Positions 43,363 to 52,029 of a stretch of DNA of 64,000 nucleotides are shown one piece after another. Both the position numbers and the translations under genes were made by a program. The notes beneath the pieces were generated by a model. It was not told where the DNA came from. It saw only the letters and a program-made list of their open reading frames with translations, and searched no databases. How positions within the stretch are numbered: position 1 is the first letter of the stretch; every line of letters starts with the position of its first letter. Origin of the DNA: an uncultured Veillonellaceae bacterium (GTDB lineage Bacteria > Bacillota > Negativicutes > Veillonellales > Veillonellaceae); contig CAMBIX010000009.1 of assembly GCA_945867815.1 (NCBI GenBank), positions 17,321 through 81,320 of the forward strand. The letters are read 5' to 3'.

Positions 43363-43393
43363 TAAGAGAGGAGATAGGTATCTTGACGAGTAA
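43289..43393 (+). CDS. Small membrane protein, DUF3789-like
   Basis: 34 residues: LMLIIGMVIGGTFGVLITALCVASKRGDRYLDE. A glycine-rich membrane helix followed by Cys and a basic ASKRGDR end is the pattern of DUF3789-type proteins common in Firmicutes phages. AGGAGA lies 5 bases before ATG 43289. It overlaps the 3' end of the Rep-like gene in another frame by 74 bases. Confidence 0.6.
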   Translation: MLMLIIGMVIGGTFGVLITALCVASKRGDRYLDE

Positions 43394-43424
43394 ATACAGT
43401 AGATTCATCAAGTAGGAGGTAATC

Positions 43425-43856
43425 ATGGAATAGATAGAACATGTAATAAATATTGTGGCAATGGCGGCAATGGTAATAACAGCCATAGTCGTGAATTACA
43501 AGCTATACAAAATGGATAAGGGCGAAGATATCAAAACAGCAATCCAATATAGAACGACATTAGTTTTTACGGAAAACGAGACGGAAAAAGAAATGTGTCA
43601 GAAAGCTATTGATGAAATTAATGGCTATAGGAAAGGTAATCAAGCAATCATTTTCGGTGACATGAAAATAACGAATGAAATTATAGGAGATGATTGGAAA
43701 GAAAGTGAATTGACCGTTGATTTTACGATTGAAGAAATACACAAGAACGTAAAAGATGTGAAAGCAAAGTTAGCATTGATTGCATTAGAAGTAGTAAAGA
43801 GGGAAGAGCAATACGGATGCAAACCGATAAATATGAAATGGTGGAGGTGTGAATAA
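43425..43856 (+). pseudogene. Phage protein gene with an in-frame amber codon at position 3
   Basis: AGGAGGT is spaced 8 bases before ATG 43425, but codon 3 is TAG (43431-43433). The frame then stays open to 43856: an N-terminal membrane helix (VIAMAAMVITAIVVNYKLY-like) and a soluble domain (TTLVFTENETEKEMCQKAIDEI, IGDDWKESELTVDFTIEEIH). Translation could restart at GTG 43455 or ATG 43461 to give about 131 residues, or the amber may be suppressed. No family is recognised. The stop at 43856 touches the dut start. Confidence 0.55.
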
Positions 43857-44284
43857 TGGAAACAATCAGAATTAAGAAGTGTAAACAAGTTAGATGGCCG
43901 AGTAGAGGAAGTGAACAGGCAGCCGCTTGGGACTTGTATATGCCAGAAGATGTAAAGGTCGAGCATATGGCATTAGGTAAAAAGGTAGAACTAGGGTTAA
44001 AGCTAGAAATACCAGAGGGTTATTATGTGAGAATTTTGCCACGCAGTAGCACAGGAAAGAACACAGGTATTCGCCTATCTAATTCAGAAGGAGTAATTGA
44101 CTCAGACTACAGAGGAGAGATATGTGCTCTGATAGATAATTTGGGAGAAGATATTACATTGGACAAGGGGGAGAGATATTTCCAAATGATATTGGCCAAG
44201 AGAATTGATGCGGAGTTATTTAAAACTATGGAGCTAAGTACAACAGAACGTGGTGAAGGCGGTTTTGGCTCTAGTGGGAAGTAG
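43856..44284 (+). CDS. dut: dUTP diphosphatase
   Basis: Trimeric dUTPase that hydrolyses dUTP to dUMP, keeping uracil out of phage DNA. All five motifs are present: AAAWDLYMPED (I), PRSSTG (II), GVIDSDYRGEI (III), KGERYFQMILAK (IV) and the C-terminal ERGEGGFGSSGK (V). 142 residues. The ATG overlaps the previous stop. Confidence 0.95.
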   Translation: METIRIKKCKQVRWPSRGSEQAAAWDLYMPEDVKVEHMALGKKVELGLKLEIPEGYYVRILPRSSTGKNTGIRLSNSEGVIDSDYRGEICALIDNLGEDITLDKGERYFQMILAKRIDAELFKTMELSTTERGEGGFGSSGK

Positions 44285-44293
44285 GTGGAAATT

Positions 44294-44659
44294 ATGGAAA
44301 CAAGATGCCAAGCATGTGGAAGTGTAATACAAGATCATCAAATTACCAATTATAAATATTGTGACAAATGCAAAGAGCGATATGGTATTAAAGATACTAG
44401 TAATCGTGAAGAGCGACTAGAAAAAAACAGAGAGTATAAGAAAGTACAACCTGTATACACATATAACAGTACAGGTGAGAGAGTAGAACATAGTCTGCAG
44501 ACTAATACGAAAGAACATATTAATTGGATAGGCAGTAAAATTCGTTATAAGACATGTGCAGTATGTGGAAAAGAATTTGAAAGTGCTAGTGGTGGGGCAA
44601 AATATTGCTCTGATACATGTAGAAAGCAAGCCGCAAAAGAAAGGAACGCAAAGAAATGA
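44294..44659 (+). CDS. Phage zinc-finger protein
   Basis: About 121 residues with two Cys4-type fingers: CQACGSVIQDHQ...YCDKCKERYG at the N-terminus and TCAVCGKEFESASGGAKYCSDTCRKQ at the C-terminus, with a Lys/Glu linker. The C-terminal finger resembles those of HNH-linked or replication-associated proteins. ATG 44294 follows TAGGTGG; GTG 44285 is an alternative. Its stop overlaps the ssb start. Confidence 0.65.
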   Translation: METRCQACGSVIQDHQITNYKYCDKCKERYGIKDTSNREERLEKNREYKKVQPVYTYNSTGERVEHSLQTNTKEHINWIGSKIRYKTCAVCGKEFESASGGAKYCSDTCRKQAAKERNAKK

Positions 44660-45027
44660 TAGATGTTAACCAAGTACACTTAGCTGGTCGATTAACAAAA
44701 GATGCAGAATTGAGATATACAAAGACAGGAAAGCCTGTATTAACATTTAGCATGGCCACGAATAAAAAGGTTGGGGAAGAGTACAGAGCAAGTTATCACA
44801 ATGTAGTGGTATGGAATGATGCGGAAGAGTACGGAGCCTTGATGAAAGGAGACTATGTATTTGTAGATGGAGAATTAAGTACACGATCCTATGAAGGGAA
44901 AGACGGCAAGAAGAGGTATATTAAAGAGGTAGTCGCATTTAATTTAGGAATTACCGCAAAGACAACTGGGAATGGTGCCACTAATAGTAACTTTGATAGC
45001 TTTGGAGACGAAGATGTGCCATTTTAG
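44656..45027 (+). CDS. ssb: Single-stranded DNA-binding protein
   Basis: 123-residue SSB with one OB fold: DVNQVHLAGRLTKDAELRYTKTGKPVLTFSMATN, HNVVVWNDAEEYGALMKGDYVFVDGEL. The acidic C-terminus ends FGDEDVPF, which matches the conserved D-D-x-P-F tip that binds host replication proteins. Phage-encoded, in the replication operon. Confidence 0.95.
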   Translation: MIDVNQVHLAGRLTKDAELRYTKTGKPVLTFSMATNKKVGEEYRASYHNVVVWNDAEEYGALMKGDYVFVDGELSTRSYEGKDGKKRYIKEVVAFNLGITAKTTGNGATNSNFDSFGDEDVPF

Positions 45028-45040
45028 GAGATAAGCAATA

Positions 45041-45679
45041 ATGACAGAGGAAAGAGATATACAAACGTATTCAGATAATACGAGTTGGACTAATGTTGCA
45101 TATATGACACCAGTAATGGTTAGAGATATGGACGGACAAAGTTGGGAAAGGGCTTATTTTGTAACAAAAGACAATGCAGATAAAAAGGCACCATTTGCAG
45201 TCATAAGAGTAGAGCGGTTGAATTACATAAAGAATTGTTGGGAAACAGGCAATCAAAGTGACAGGCCTGTTTTGGAGTGGTTTAAACGATGTATGTTAGC
45301 AACGGAGGAGCATATGATTATAAATTTTGATGTACCATTAAATGCGAATCATCAAAATGCATTGATTAGAGCCAATGTATTGATAGATGAGGAGATGCGA
45401 GAGCTTGGATTTACAGATTGTGTAGAAGATACATGGTATCTATGTAGGCGGGTAAGTGATGATATTACATTCAACGTATTCATTAGCAAGAGAACCGCAG
45501 CAGTAAAGATTGAAGTATTAGATGAAGACTTTTTACAACACTTTGATTATCAAGAACAAATCAGAAGAGGAAGAAATGATAAATACATTGTAGCCATTCA
45601 TGATAAAGTGCAAAATCACATGGCATGGTTAATGAGAAACAGAATAATTGAAGGCTATAGATTAGGAGATTACATCTAA
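45041..45679 (+). CDS. Phage hypothetical protein
   Basis: 212 residues, mixed alpha/beta, rich in Trp/Tyr/Asp. Starts MTEERDIQTYSDN; contains VMVRDMDGQSWERAYFV and a C-terminal GRNDKYIVAIHDKVQNH. No family is recognised. It lies between ssb and small regulatory genes and ends overlapping the next ATG. Confidence 0.6.
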   Translation: MTEERDIQTYSDNTSWTNVAYMTPVMVRDMDGQSWERAYFVTKDNADKKAPFAVIRVERLNYIKNCWETGNQSDRPVLEWFKRCMLATEEHMIINFDVPLNANHQNALIRANVLIDEEMRELGFTDCVEDTWYLCRRVSDDITFNVFISKRTAAVKIEVLDEDFLQHFDYQEQIRRGRNDKYIVAIHDKVQNHMAWLMRNRIIEGYRLGDYI

Positions 45680-45819
45680 TGCATATAAGCAAGGAAAAAG
45701 CAGATAAGATACAAGAACTTATCGATAATGGAACAGTTATGACATTGGGAACATTAGCGAAAGAATTAGGAGTTACGGTAGAAGAACTTATAGATGATGC
45801 GGAGGAAGAAGAATGTTAA
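45679..45819 (+). CDS. Small helix-turn-helix-like phage protein
   Basis: 46 residues. The core TLGTLAKELGVTVEELIDDAEEE reads like a small HTH. Its start overlaps the previous stop (TAATG) and its end overlaps the next gene by 7 bases, so it is tightly coupled. Confidence 0.55.
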   Translation: MHISKEKADKIQELIDNGTVMTLGTLAKELGVTVEELIDDAEEEEC

Positions 45820-46055
45820 GAGCGGTAGGAAGCCTGTACAGTGAAGACTTACATATATTTGTGGAGCTATTAAATCGTGTGATCACATGCAAGGAAACCT
45901 GTACATTGGTAGTGCAGGGGATTAATGCGATTACTCCTAATCAAGACATCAAAGCAGAATATAATGGTATGGGCATTACATTGTCTGTGCCAACAAGCTA
46001 CACAGATACACAATTAGAAATAGCTTGTAAGGAATTAGCTAAAGCATACTACTAA
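45813..46055 (+). CDS. Small phage protein, unknown
   Basis: 80 residues, with VELLNRVITCKETCTLVVQG and PTSYTDTQLEIACKELAKAYY. GGAGGAAG precedes ATG 45813, placed in the 3' end of the preceding gene. Not recognised. Confidence 0.6.
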   Translation: MLRAVGSLYSEDLHIFVELLNRVITCKETCTLVVQGINAITPNQDIKAEYNGMGITLSVPTSYTDTQLEIACKELAKAYY

Positions 46056-46079
46056 CATTTGTGGAAATATCATTACAGA

Positions 46080-46190
46080 ATGATAGAACAACAGCTTGAT
46101 ATAAGATTGCCAGAGCAATATGCCAATGCTATATGGGAATTATTTGTAGTGACGACAGGGAGAGATAACGATGAAAACAAAAGTAATTAA
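46080..46190 (+). CDS. Possible 36-residue phage ORF
   Basis: MIEQQLDIRLPEQYANAIWE and a charged end, stop at 46190. It has no clear ribosome binding site and overlaps the next gene by 20 bases in another frame. Low support. Confidence 0.3.
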   Translation: MIEQQLDIRLPEQYANAIWELFVVTTGRDNDENKSN

Positions 46191-46320
46191 AGCATATATT
46201 CGTAGACAAATTGCGAAGCATCAAGAGGATTATCAAAAGAGCACACGAGATGCTTATGAAGATGTATTGGCTTTTATTGAAGAAGCAGATGAAAAGCCCA
46301 ACAAGATAGTGAATGAGTGA
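46171..46320 (+). CDS. Small helical phage protein
   Basis: 49 residues, basic then acidic helix: MKTKVIKAYIRRQIAKHQED, then KSTRDAYEDVLAFIEEADEK. AGGGAGAG (46158-46165) sets ATG 46171. Its stop is 14 bases before the DUF1492-like gene. Confidence 0.5.
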   Translation: MKTKVIKAYIRRQIAKHQEDYQKSTRDAYEDVLAFIEEADEKPNKIVNE

Positions 46321-46334
46321 TAAAGGGAGGATAT

Positions 46335-46790
46335 ATGGGGGAATACAAACTAACAGAGCAAGAATGTAAGGATATATTGCGAAGAGTGCGGAAAGCACAG
46401 TTTGAGTTAAGAGCCAAAGAGGAAGAGCTAGAGCAATATAAGAGTGATTGTTACTCATTAAGTGCTACAGATTACAGCAAAGAAAAGCCAACAGGTGGCA
46501 AGACGACAGATACATCGGATATGATAGCTAGATTAATGCAACTACGTGATGCGGTTAATGAGCAATGGGATAAGCTTATTAACTTTCGACTAGAAGCAAA
46601 TATCAGGATTAATAATATGCATGATCCAGCTAATAGAGCATTGCTAACACAACGATATATCTTGGCCAAGTCATGGAGACAAATTTCAGAAGCGCTATAT
46701 ATTAGCGAAGACCATGCACGAGGGAAGCTTCATTGCAGGGCAATTGCTGAATTTATTAAATCGAACACAAAAGAACACATCGGTATTTGA
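46335..46790 (+). CDS. DUF1492/ArpU-like phage regulator
   Basis: 151 residues, helical, with an N-terminal coil (EYKLTEQECKDILRRVRKAQFELRAKEEELEQYK) and a sigma-factor-like C-terminal helix pair (LTQRYILAKSWRQISEALYISEDHARGKLHCRAI). That C-terminal pattern is typical of the late-transcription regulators (ArpU/RinA/DUF1492) placed before terminase genes, so it probably turns on late genes. GGGAGG sets ATG 46335. Confidence 0.75.
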   Translation: MGEYKLTEQECKDILRRVRKAQFELRAKEEELEQYKSDCYSLSATDYSKEKPTGGKTTDTSDMIARLMQLRDAVNEQWDKLINFRLEANIRINNMHDPANRALLTQRYILAKSWRQISEALYISEDHARGKLHCRAIAEFIKSNTKEHIGI

Positions 46791-46843
46791 TATACTATAT
46801 GTGTGATTAATCTACAAAGATAAACACATACAATTCAATCGAG

Positions 46844-46876
46844 AAAAGGACACCAACGCTGCGGTGTCCTTTTTTC
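46844..46876 (+). terminator. Terminator between late regulator and HNH gene
   Basis: AAAAGGACACC (46844-46854) pairs with GGTGTCCTTTT (46863-46873), 8-nt loop, then more T. Confidence 0.85.
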
Positions 46877-46898
46877 ATGCCATGAATTAGGAGGGTAT

Positions 46899-47195
46899 AT
46901 GTTTCCAAAGCACAAGCGAATTATTGATAAGAAAATGATACAAGCATGCCGTAAGAGACGATGTGAGTATTGTGGGGCAGTAACGAATATTGAACCGCAT
47001 CATATCAATACACGAGGAAGTGGCGGAGGAGACATAAAGGAAAACCTAATCCAGTTATGCACACAATGCCATATCAATGCACATAGCGGTGTATTGAGTA
47101 AGGAGGAGTGCTTGGAAGTAGTGGCAATGCGTGAAGGCATTTCCATTGATGCGGTATATACAATAAATCGCAAGGCAATGGGATATGATGTATAA
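46899..47195 (+). CDS. Small HNH nuclease domain protein
   Basis: 98 residues. Zinc-binding Cys pairs and HNH motif: RRCEYCGAVTNIEPHHINTRG, NLIQLCTQCHINAH. Next to terminase genes, HNH proteins may help packaging or be homing nucleases. GGAGGGTATAT precedes ATG 46899. Confidence 0.8.
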   Translation: MFPKHKRIIDKKMIQACRKRRCEYCGAVTNIEPHHINTRGSGGGDIKENLIQLCTQCHINAHSGVLSKEECLEVVAMREGISIDAVYTINRKAMGYDV

Positions 47196-47278
47196 ATGAT
47201 AGATAATATCAATTAATTAGGTATATCCACGCAGATATACAACAATAATGCGTGAATATTCTCAATAAGGAGTACAGA

Positions 47279-47677
47279 ATGTTACGAGCATGTAGTTATT
47301 GTGGAGGAATCCACGAGGGTGAATGTCCGAAGAAACCAAAGCGCAACTACAAACGAGAGCATACAAGTGCTAAGGATAGTCGCATAAAGGAAAGGAAGTT
47401 TAGGTCTAGCAGAGAATGGCAAGAAGTAAGAGCTAGTGTGCTAGATAGGGATAAGCACATGTGTCGAGTTTGCTTACATGATGAGCAGTACATATCAGTC
47501 CACGAGAGATTGGATGTACATCACATTGAACCATTGCATAAGGCATGGAGTAAGCGGAAGAACAAGAGCAACCTTATTACTTTATGTAAGAGACATCATT
47601 ATGAAGCGGATAATGGGCACATAAAGGCGGAGCATTTAAAGAAAATAATTAGTGCCCCCCCTACCATTGAAAAATAA
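47279..47677 (+). CDS. HNH endonuclease (packaging-associated)
   Basis: 132 residues. N-terminal Cys pair (CSYCGGIHEGECPKK), basic linker, then HNH: RDKHMCRVCLHDEQY, LDVHHIEPLHKAW, NLITLCKRHHYEAD. HNH proteins directly upstream of small terminase genes are a feature of many HK97-type phages and can cooperate with the terminase in DNA cleavage. AAGGAGT sets ATG 47279; 47252 is a longer alternative. Confidence 0.85.
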   Translation: MLRACSYCGGIHEGECPKKPKRNYKREHTSAKDSRIKERKFRSSREWQEVRASVLDRDKHMCRVCLHDEQYISVHERLDVHHIEPLHKAWSKRKNKSNLITLCKRHHYEADNGHIKAEHLKKIISAPPTIEK

Positions 47678-47732
47678 AATCAGCGGAACTGCGGAGACCG
47701 TACTGCTCCCCTCAATTTACGATTTTTTCCCC

Positions 47733-47790
47733 ATGCGTTCATGCGTGCGTGCGAATTATTACTCTATTATCGTGCGCACGTGCGTATATA
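47733..47790. other. Repeats upstream of terS, possible packaging site
   Basis: ATGCGT at 47733 and 47741, GCGTGCGTGCG at 47743-47753, and a palindrome CGTGCGCACG at 47771-47780. These GC-rich repeats stand out in AT-rich DNA between the HNH gene and terS, where cos or pac sites often lie. Confidence 0.4.
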
Positions 47791-47814
47791 TATAAATACT
47801 AGAAAGGAGATGAG

Positions 47815-48279
47815 ATGGTGGCACGGGCAAAGAGTGTAAAGACAACTAAAAAGCATTTAACGAAAGCCGAAAAGGAAGCAAGACTGGCAGTGGAAAATGC
47901 ATTTACTAATGATGCGGAAGTTACGCCACCGTCTTATCTTAATAAGGCGCAGGTGGAAGTATTTCAATTCATTGCAGGCGTGCTAAAGAGAGCAAATGTG
48001 TTAAGTAGTCTAGATACACAGACAATCACGCAAACTAGTGTAGTGATTGATATGTTAAACAATGCCAATATACAGGTGGCTGCTGATCCAACTCTTTCGA
48101 CTGATTCGACATTTACACAAAACTTGGAACGATTAACAAGAACATATTTAAAGCTATGTAGTGAGTTAGGTCTTAGCCCAACGGCTAGGGCGAAGATGGG
48201 GTCATTAATTGCTAATAAAAAGCAAGAGGAAACAGACCCATTATTAAATGTATTGCAAGGAGGTGGACTTGATGAATAA
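47815..48279 (+). CDS. terS: Terminase small subunit, P27 family
   Basis: Recognises phage DNA for packaging. 154 residues. P27-type layout: basic N-terminus (KSVKTTKKHLTKAEKE), PSYLNKAQVEVFQFIAGVL, then LERLTRTYLKLCSELGLSPTARAKM, ending before a TerL-binding tail. AAAGGAGATGAG precedes ATG 47815. Overlaps terL by 8 bases. Confidence 0.88.
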   Translation: MVARAKSVKTTKKHLTKAEKEARLAVENAFTNDAEVTPPSYLNKAQVEVFQFIAGVLKRANVLSSLDTQTITQTSVVIDMLNNANIQVAADPTLSTDSTFTQNLERLTRTYLKLCSELGLSPTARAKMGSLIANKKQEETDPLLNVLQGGGLDE

Positions 48280-49966
48280 GAACCACCCAGCCTATGTATA
48301 TGCTAGTGATGTTGTCAGTGAGAAAGTCAATGCCCCAAAGTTTGTTAAATTGCAATGCAAGGATTTTATCAAGATAGCTAACGGAAAAGACCGTATGCAT
48401 ATGATTGATGAAAAGAAAGTAGAAGTTATAGGACAATTACTGAAATTGTTCGTTATGCCGAAAGGTTTGAAAGCGAATCAGACGGTATATGAAACATTAG
48501 CGGGTTTTCAGTGGCTATTTATTATTGCTACCCTATGTGTAGTAGAACGAGATAATCCAGATAAGAGACGATATGAGAACGCAATACTAGAGATATGCCG
48601 TAAGAATGGCAAGACATTCCTTATTGCCGTTCTTTTTATTTTGCTTTTTTTCATTGAACCTAAGTTTTCTAAATTCTATTCAGTAGCCCCTGATGGTTCT
48701 CTATCTAGGGAGGTTAAAACAGCCATTGAGGAGATTATAAAATCATCTCCTGCCTTGAATGGCAGTGCTAATGGTAAAGCTAAATTTAAAATGTTAAGGG
48801 ACTATATTCAATGTAGCTTAACGGATAATACATATTATCCATTGAACTACTCTACAAGTCGTTTAGATGGCAAGTTACCGAGTGTATTCCTAGTTGATGA
48901 AACAGGTGCTTTGCCTAATACCTATGCCATTGAAGCTATGCGTTCTGGTCAGTTAACAATTCTGAATAAGTTGGGGTTTATTATCTCAACAAAATACCCT
49001 ACATTAAGCAATCCCTTTGAAGATGAGGTGGAATATGCGAAACGTGTATTAAATGGTGCAGTAGATGATGATAAGGTGTTTGCCTTATTGTATGAGCCAG
49101 ATAATACAAAAGGTTGGGCAACAGATGATGCGGTATTAGAACAGGCGAACCCTTTGGCATTAGAAATATCTGCTATTATGGAAGACTTGAAAGCTAAAAG
49201 GCAGGTAGCCATTGAAATAGAAGCGAAACGAGAGAATTTCATTACAAAGCACTGCAACATCATATATAGCGGTGTTGGGAGTGAATCATTTGTAAATATT
49301 TCTGATTTACGAAAAGGTGCCGTTGATCATATTGATTGGACGGGCAGTGAAGTATATATCGGTGTCGACTTAGCTATGACTACCGATAACTGTGCGGTAT
49401 CTATGGTGGCTATGGATGAGGATAGTGGACGAGTGTATGTAGATTCTCATGCCTTTATTCCAGAAGATAGGATTGATGAGAAATCAAAACTAGAACGCAT
49501 ACCATATAGGGACTTTATCAATTCTATGTATTGCATAGCATGTGGTAATCGTACGGTAGACTATGGCGCAATAGAACGATTTGTGGAAGCGATAGAGGAA
49601 ACCTATGGTGTAACTATTTTTGGGATCGGTTATGACCGCTATAATGCGCTTTCGAGTGCGCAGAAATGGGAAGAAAACTATACGACTGTGGAAATCAAGC
49701 AGCATAGTAGTGTCTTACATCCTGCTACCAAGTGGATGAGTGAATTAGTAAGTGATGGATTGCTTTGCTATGAAAAAGGGAATCGCTTGCTAGAAATTAA
49801 CTTTGAAAATGCACGATGCACATACGATACCAATATGAATCGATATGTAAATAAGAAAAAGTCGAACGGAAAGGTGGATATGGTAGTAGCGACTATCAAT
49901 GCGCTATACCTATTGCATCAAAATTATATGCTTAATCGAACACTTGATTGGGCAGTACAAGTATAA
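48272..49966 (+). CDS. terL: Terminase large subunit
   Basis: ATP-driven packaging motor and nuclease, 564 residues. Walker A is in CRKNGKTFLIAVLF (RKNGKT at 110-115), Walker B in VFLVDETGALP, and the C-terminal RNase H-like nuclease begins with GVDLAMTTDNCAV. This is the HK97-like Terminase_1 type. AAGGAGGTGG sets ATG 48272. Confidence 0.95.
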   Translation: MNKNHPAYVYASDVVSEKVNAPKFVKLQCKDFIKIANGKDRMHMIDEKKVEVIGQLLKLFVMPKGLKANQTVYETLAGFQWLFIIATLCVVERDNPDKRRYENAILEICRKNGKTFLIAVLFILLFFIEPKFSKFYSVAPDGSLSREVKTAIEEIIKSSPALNGSANGKAKFKMLRDYIQCSLTDNTYYPLNYSTSRLDGKLPSVFLVDETGALPNTYAIEAMRSGQLTILNKLGFIISTKYPTLSNPFEDEVEYAKRVLNGAVDDDKVFALLYEPDNTKGWATDDAVLEQANPLALEISAIMEDLKAKRQVAIEIEAKRENFITKHCNIIYSGVGSESFVNISDLRKGAVDHIDWTGSEVYIGVDLAMTTDNCAVSMVAMDEDSGRVYVDSHAFIPEDRIDEKSKLERIPYRDFINSMYCIACGNRTVDYGAIERFVEAIEETYGVTIFGIGYDRYNALSSAQKWEENYTTVEIKQHSSVLHPATKWMSELVSDGLLCYEKGNRLLEINFENARCTYDTNMNRYVNKKKSNGKVDMVVATINALYLLHQNYMLNRTLDWAVQV

Positions 49967-49977
49967 GGGGGAATTAT

Positions 49978-51270
49978 ATGGGCATGTTAGACTGGATGTT
50001 TGGCGAAGAGGAGACACGAGCAGAGCCAACTCCAACACATACGGAGGAAAGTGTATCCGTATCAGCAGGCAAATCAGATAGTGAAGATGATTTAAATTTT
50101 GCCTTACAAGGGGGAAGTGTTAAGAACACGGTTAATCGTACACAGGCTATGAATGTTCCTATTGTGGCGAGTACAATTAACTTAATTGCTAGTGTAGTAG
50201 CAGGTATCCCTATTCGGCTATACAAAAAAGGTGAGGACGGAGCGGTGGAAGAGATTACGGAAGATAACCGCTTGGCACTATTAAATCTTGATACAGGGGC
50301 AATTTTAAGTGCGGTAGAAACTAAGACGGCTCTTGTTATGGATTTGTTATTAGAAGGTGAGTGTTATGCATACCTAGGGAAGACAGGGAACACGATTAGG
50401 GATATCCAGTATATTCCCCAAAATGCAGTGAGTGTATTGACTAATAATGGGATACACATTGATAGGGTCATTACCTATCTGATTGATGGTAATCAATACA
50501 CAGATTTTAATGTGATGCGGGTAGTTAGAAATTCTAAAGATGGCTATCAAGGGTGCAGTGTATTAGATGAAAGTGGTTTGCTTATGGCCACGATGTACAA
50601 TTCGCTCATGTACGAAAATATGCGTATGAGTAAAGGCGGTAGACGTGGCTTTTTAATGTCTGAAAGTCGTCTAAAGAAATCCATGTTAGATAATCTTAGA
50701 AATGCGTGGAGAAAGCTATACGATAACAATGATAATAGCGATGTTATGGTCTTGAATAAAGGGTTGAAGTTTGAAGCAGCAGATAATACGGCCGTAGAAA
50801 ATCAGCTAAAAGAAAACAAGGCTATCAATAGTGATCTAATGTATAAGGCCTTTGGGTTAACCGAAGACACATTTAAGAATGAAGATGCATTTCGTATTTT
50901 TGTAAAAACAGCGGTAATGCCAGTAGTCAATCTATTAACAAACGCATTCAATCGTTCGTTGTTACTGGAAGAAGAGAAAGTAACGCATTATTTTAGCTTT
51001 GATACCAATCAAATTTTAAAAGCGGATATGTTAGCAAGATACCAAGCCTACCAAGTAGCCTTGAATAGTCATTGGATGAATATTGATGAGGTACGCAAAG
51101 AAGAAGATCTCAAACCATTGGGTATTGATTTTGTAGGATTAGGATTGCAAGACATCTTGTACTATCCAGAAACAAAACGCATCTATATTCCAAATATGGG
51201 CAAGGGGGATACCATTGGCCAAGATGCAGGAAAGGGGGTGATTACAGATGAAGGTGGAAATCAGAAATAA
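49978..51270 (+). CDS. Portal protein, HK97 family
   Basis: Forms the 12-subunit DNA entry ring. 430 residues; family features include VPIVASTINLIASVVAGIPIRLYK, LLLEGECYAYL, and IPQNAVSVLTNNG. The C-terminus ends in a Gly/Asp tail. AAGGGGGAA precedes ATG 49978. Overlaps the protease gene by 23 bases. Confidence 0.93.
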   Translation: MGMLDWMFGEEETRAEPTPTHTEESVSVSAGKSDSEDDLNFALQGGSVKNTVNRTQAMNVPIVASTINLIASVVAGIPIRLYKKGEDGAVEEITEDNRLALLNLDTGAILSAVETKTALVMDLLLEGECYAYLGKTGNTIRDIQYIPQNAVSVLTNNGIHIDRVITYLIDGNQYTDFNVMRVVRNSKDGYQGCSVLDESGLLMATMYNSLMYENMRMSKGGRRGFLMSESRLKKSMLDNLRNAWRKLYDNNDNSDVMVLNKGLKFEAADNTAVENQLKENKAINSDLMYKAFGLTEDTFKNEDAFRIFVKTAVMPVVNLLTNAFNRSLLLEEEKVTHYFSFDTNQILKADMLARYQAYQVALNSHWMNIDEVRKEEDLKPLGIDFVGLGLQDILYYPETKRIYIPNMGKGDTIGQDAGKGVITDEGGNQK

Positions 51271-51994
51271 TCAAGCAGTGATTGAGGGGTATGTGAATGT
51301 GGCTGATAGAATTAGTAAGCCAATTCCAAATGTGCGTGGCTCTTTTCGTGAGAAGGTCGAACAGGGGGCATTTAGTAAAGCCCTAAAAAAGAACCACAAT
51401 GTGGAACTTAGATACAATCACAAGCGGAAATTAGGAGACCAACAAGACGGTTCTTTGGAATTACGGGAAGATAATATTGGATTGTATGCCAAAGCTATCG
51501 TATCTGATGCGGAAGTCATAAAAAAAGCTCGTAACCAAGAATTGCGTGGGTGGTCTTTTGGCTTTAGTGCCATTAAAGATGATTGGACGAAAGAAGGAGA
51601 TACAGAAGTTCGTAAGCTTCAAGATATTAATCTTATGGAGGTTAGTATTCTTAGTGTATCGCCTGCTTATTCGGCTACATCTATTAGTGTTCGTGCTGAT
51701 GCGGAAGATTTAGTAGAATACCGTGCATCCGAAGAAAAGAAAGAAGATGTAACGGTGACCGAATCGGATGAAGACACAGATACTACCAATCCAACGGATG
51801 ATACAGGTGATACAACAGGGCAGAATCAAGAAGGCAATTCTAGCGATGATGAGCCAAATGGTGATGATCCAAATAAAGACACTAATGATACCGATGAAGA
51901 AGATGATGCTGAACAACGCAAACAAGAAGAATTTGCGAAGTATCAAGAAATTATTCAAAAATTTAAGAAGGATGCACCTGTAGCAAAAGGCTAG
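51248..51994 (+). CDS. Prohead protease, HK97 type, with acidic C-terminal tail
   Basis: Processes the capsid delta domain. Residues 1-150 form the protease: VIEGYVNVADRISKPI, the His in ELRYNHKRKLG and Ser in RGWSFGFSA. After residue 150 comes a long low-complexity tail of about 75 residues dominated by Asp, Thr, Glu and Asn (DTTNPTDDTGDTTGQNQEG), then a helical end (QRKQEEFAKYQEIIQKF). A scaffold-like role of the tail is plausible, since no separate scaffold gene is present. A terminator overlaps the end. Confidence 0.9.
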   Translation: MKVEIRNNQAVIEGYVNVADRISKPIPNVRGSFREKVEQGAFSKALKKNHNVELRYNHKRKLGDQQDGSLELREDNIGLYAKAIVSDAEVIKKARNQELRGWSFGFSAIKDDWTKEGDTEVRKLQDINLMEVSILSVSPAYSATSISVRADAEDLVEYRASEEKKEDVTVTESDEDTDTTNPTDDTGDTTGQNQEGNSSDDEPNGDDPNKDTNDTDEEDDAEQRKQEEFAKYQEIIQKFKKDAPVAKG

Positions 51995-52008
51995 AGGTGC
52001 TTTTTTAT
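51974..52008 (+). terminator. Hairpin terminator between protease and capsid genes
   Basis: GCACCT (51974-51979) pairs with AGGTGC (51995-52000) with an extra GTAGC/GGCTA pairing inside, then TTTTTTATT. Its 5' arm lies in the protease coding end. Confidence 0.7.
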
Positions 52009-52029
52009 TACATGAAAAGAGGTTAAGAG

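Noticed and set aside
47733..47790. GTGCG repeats as a CRISPR array
   Set aside because: The repeat units are 6-11 bases with no regular spacers and no cas genes are nearby.
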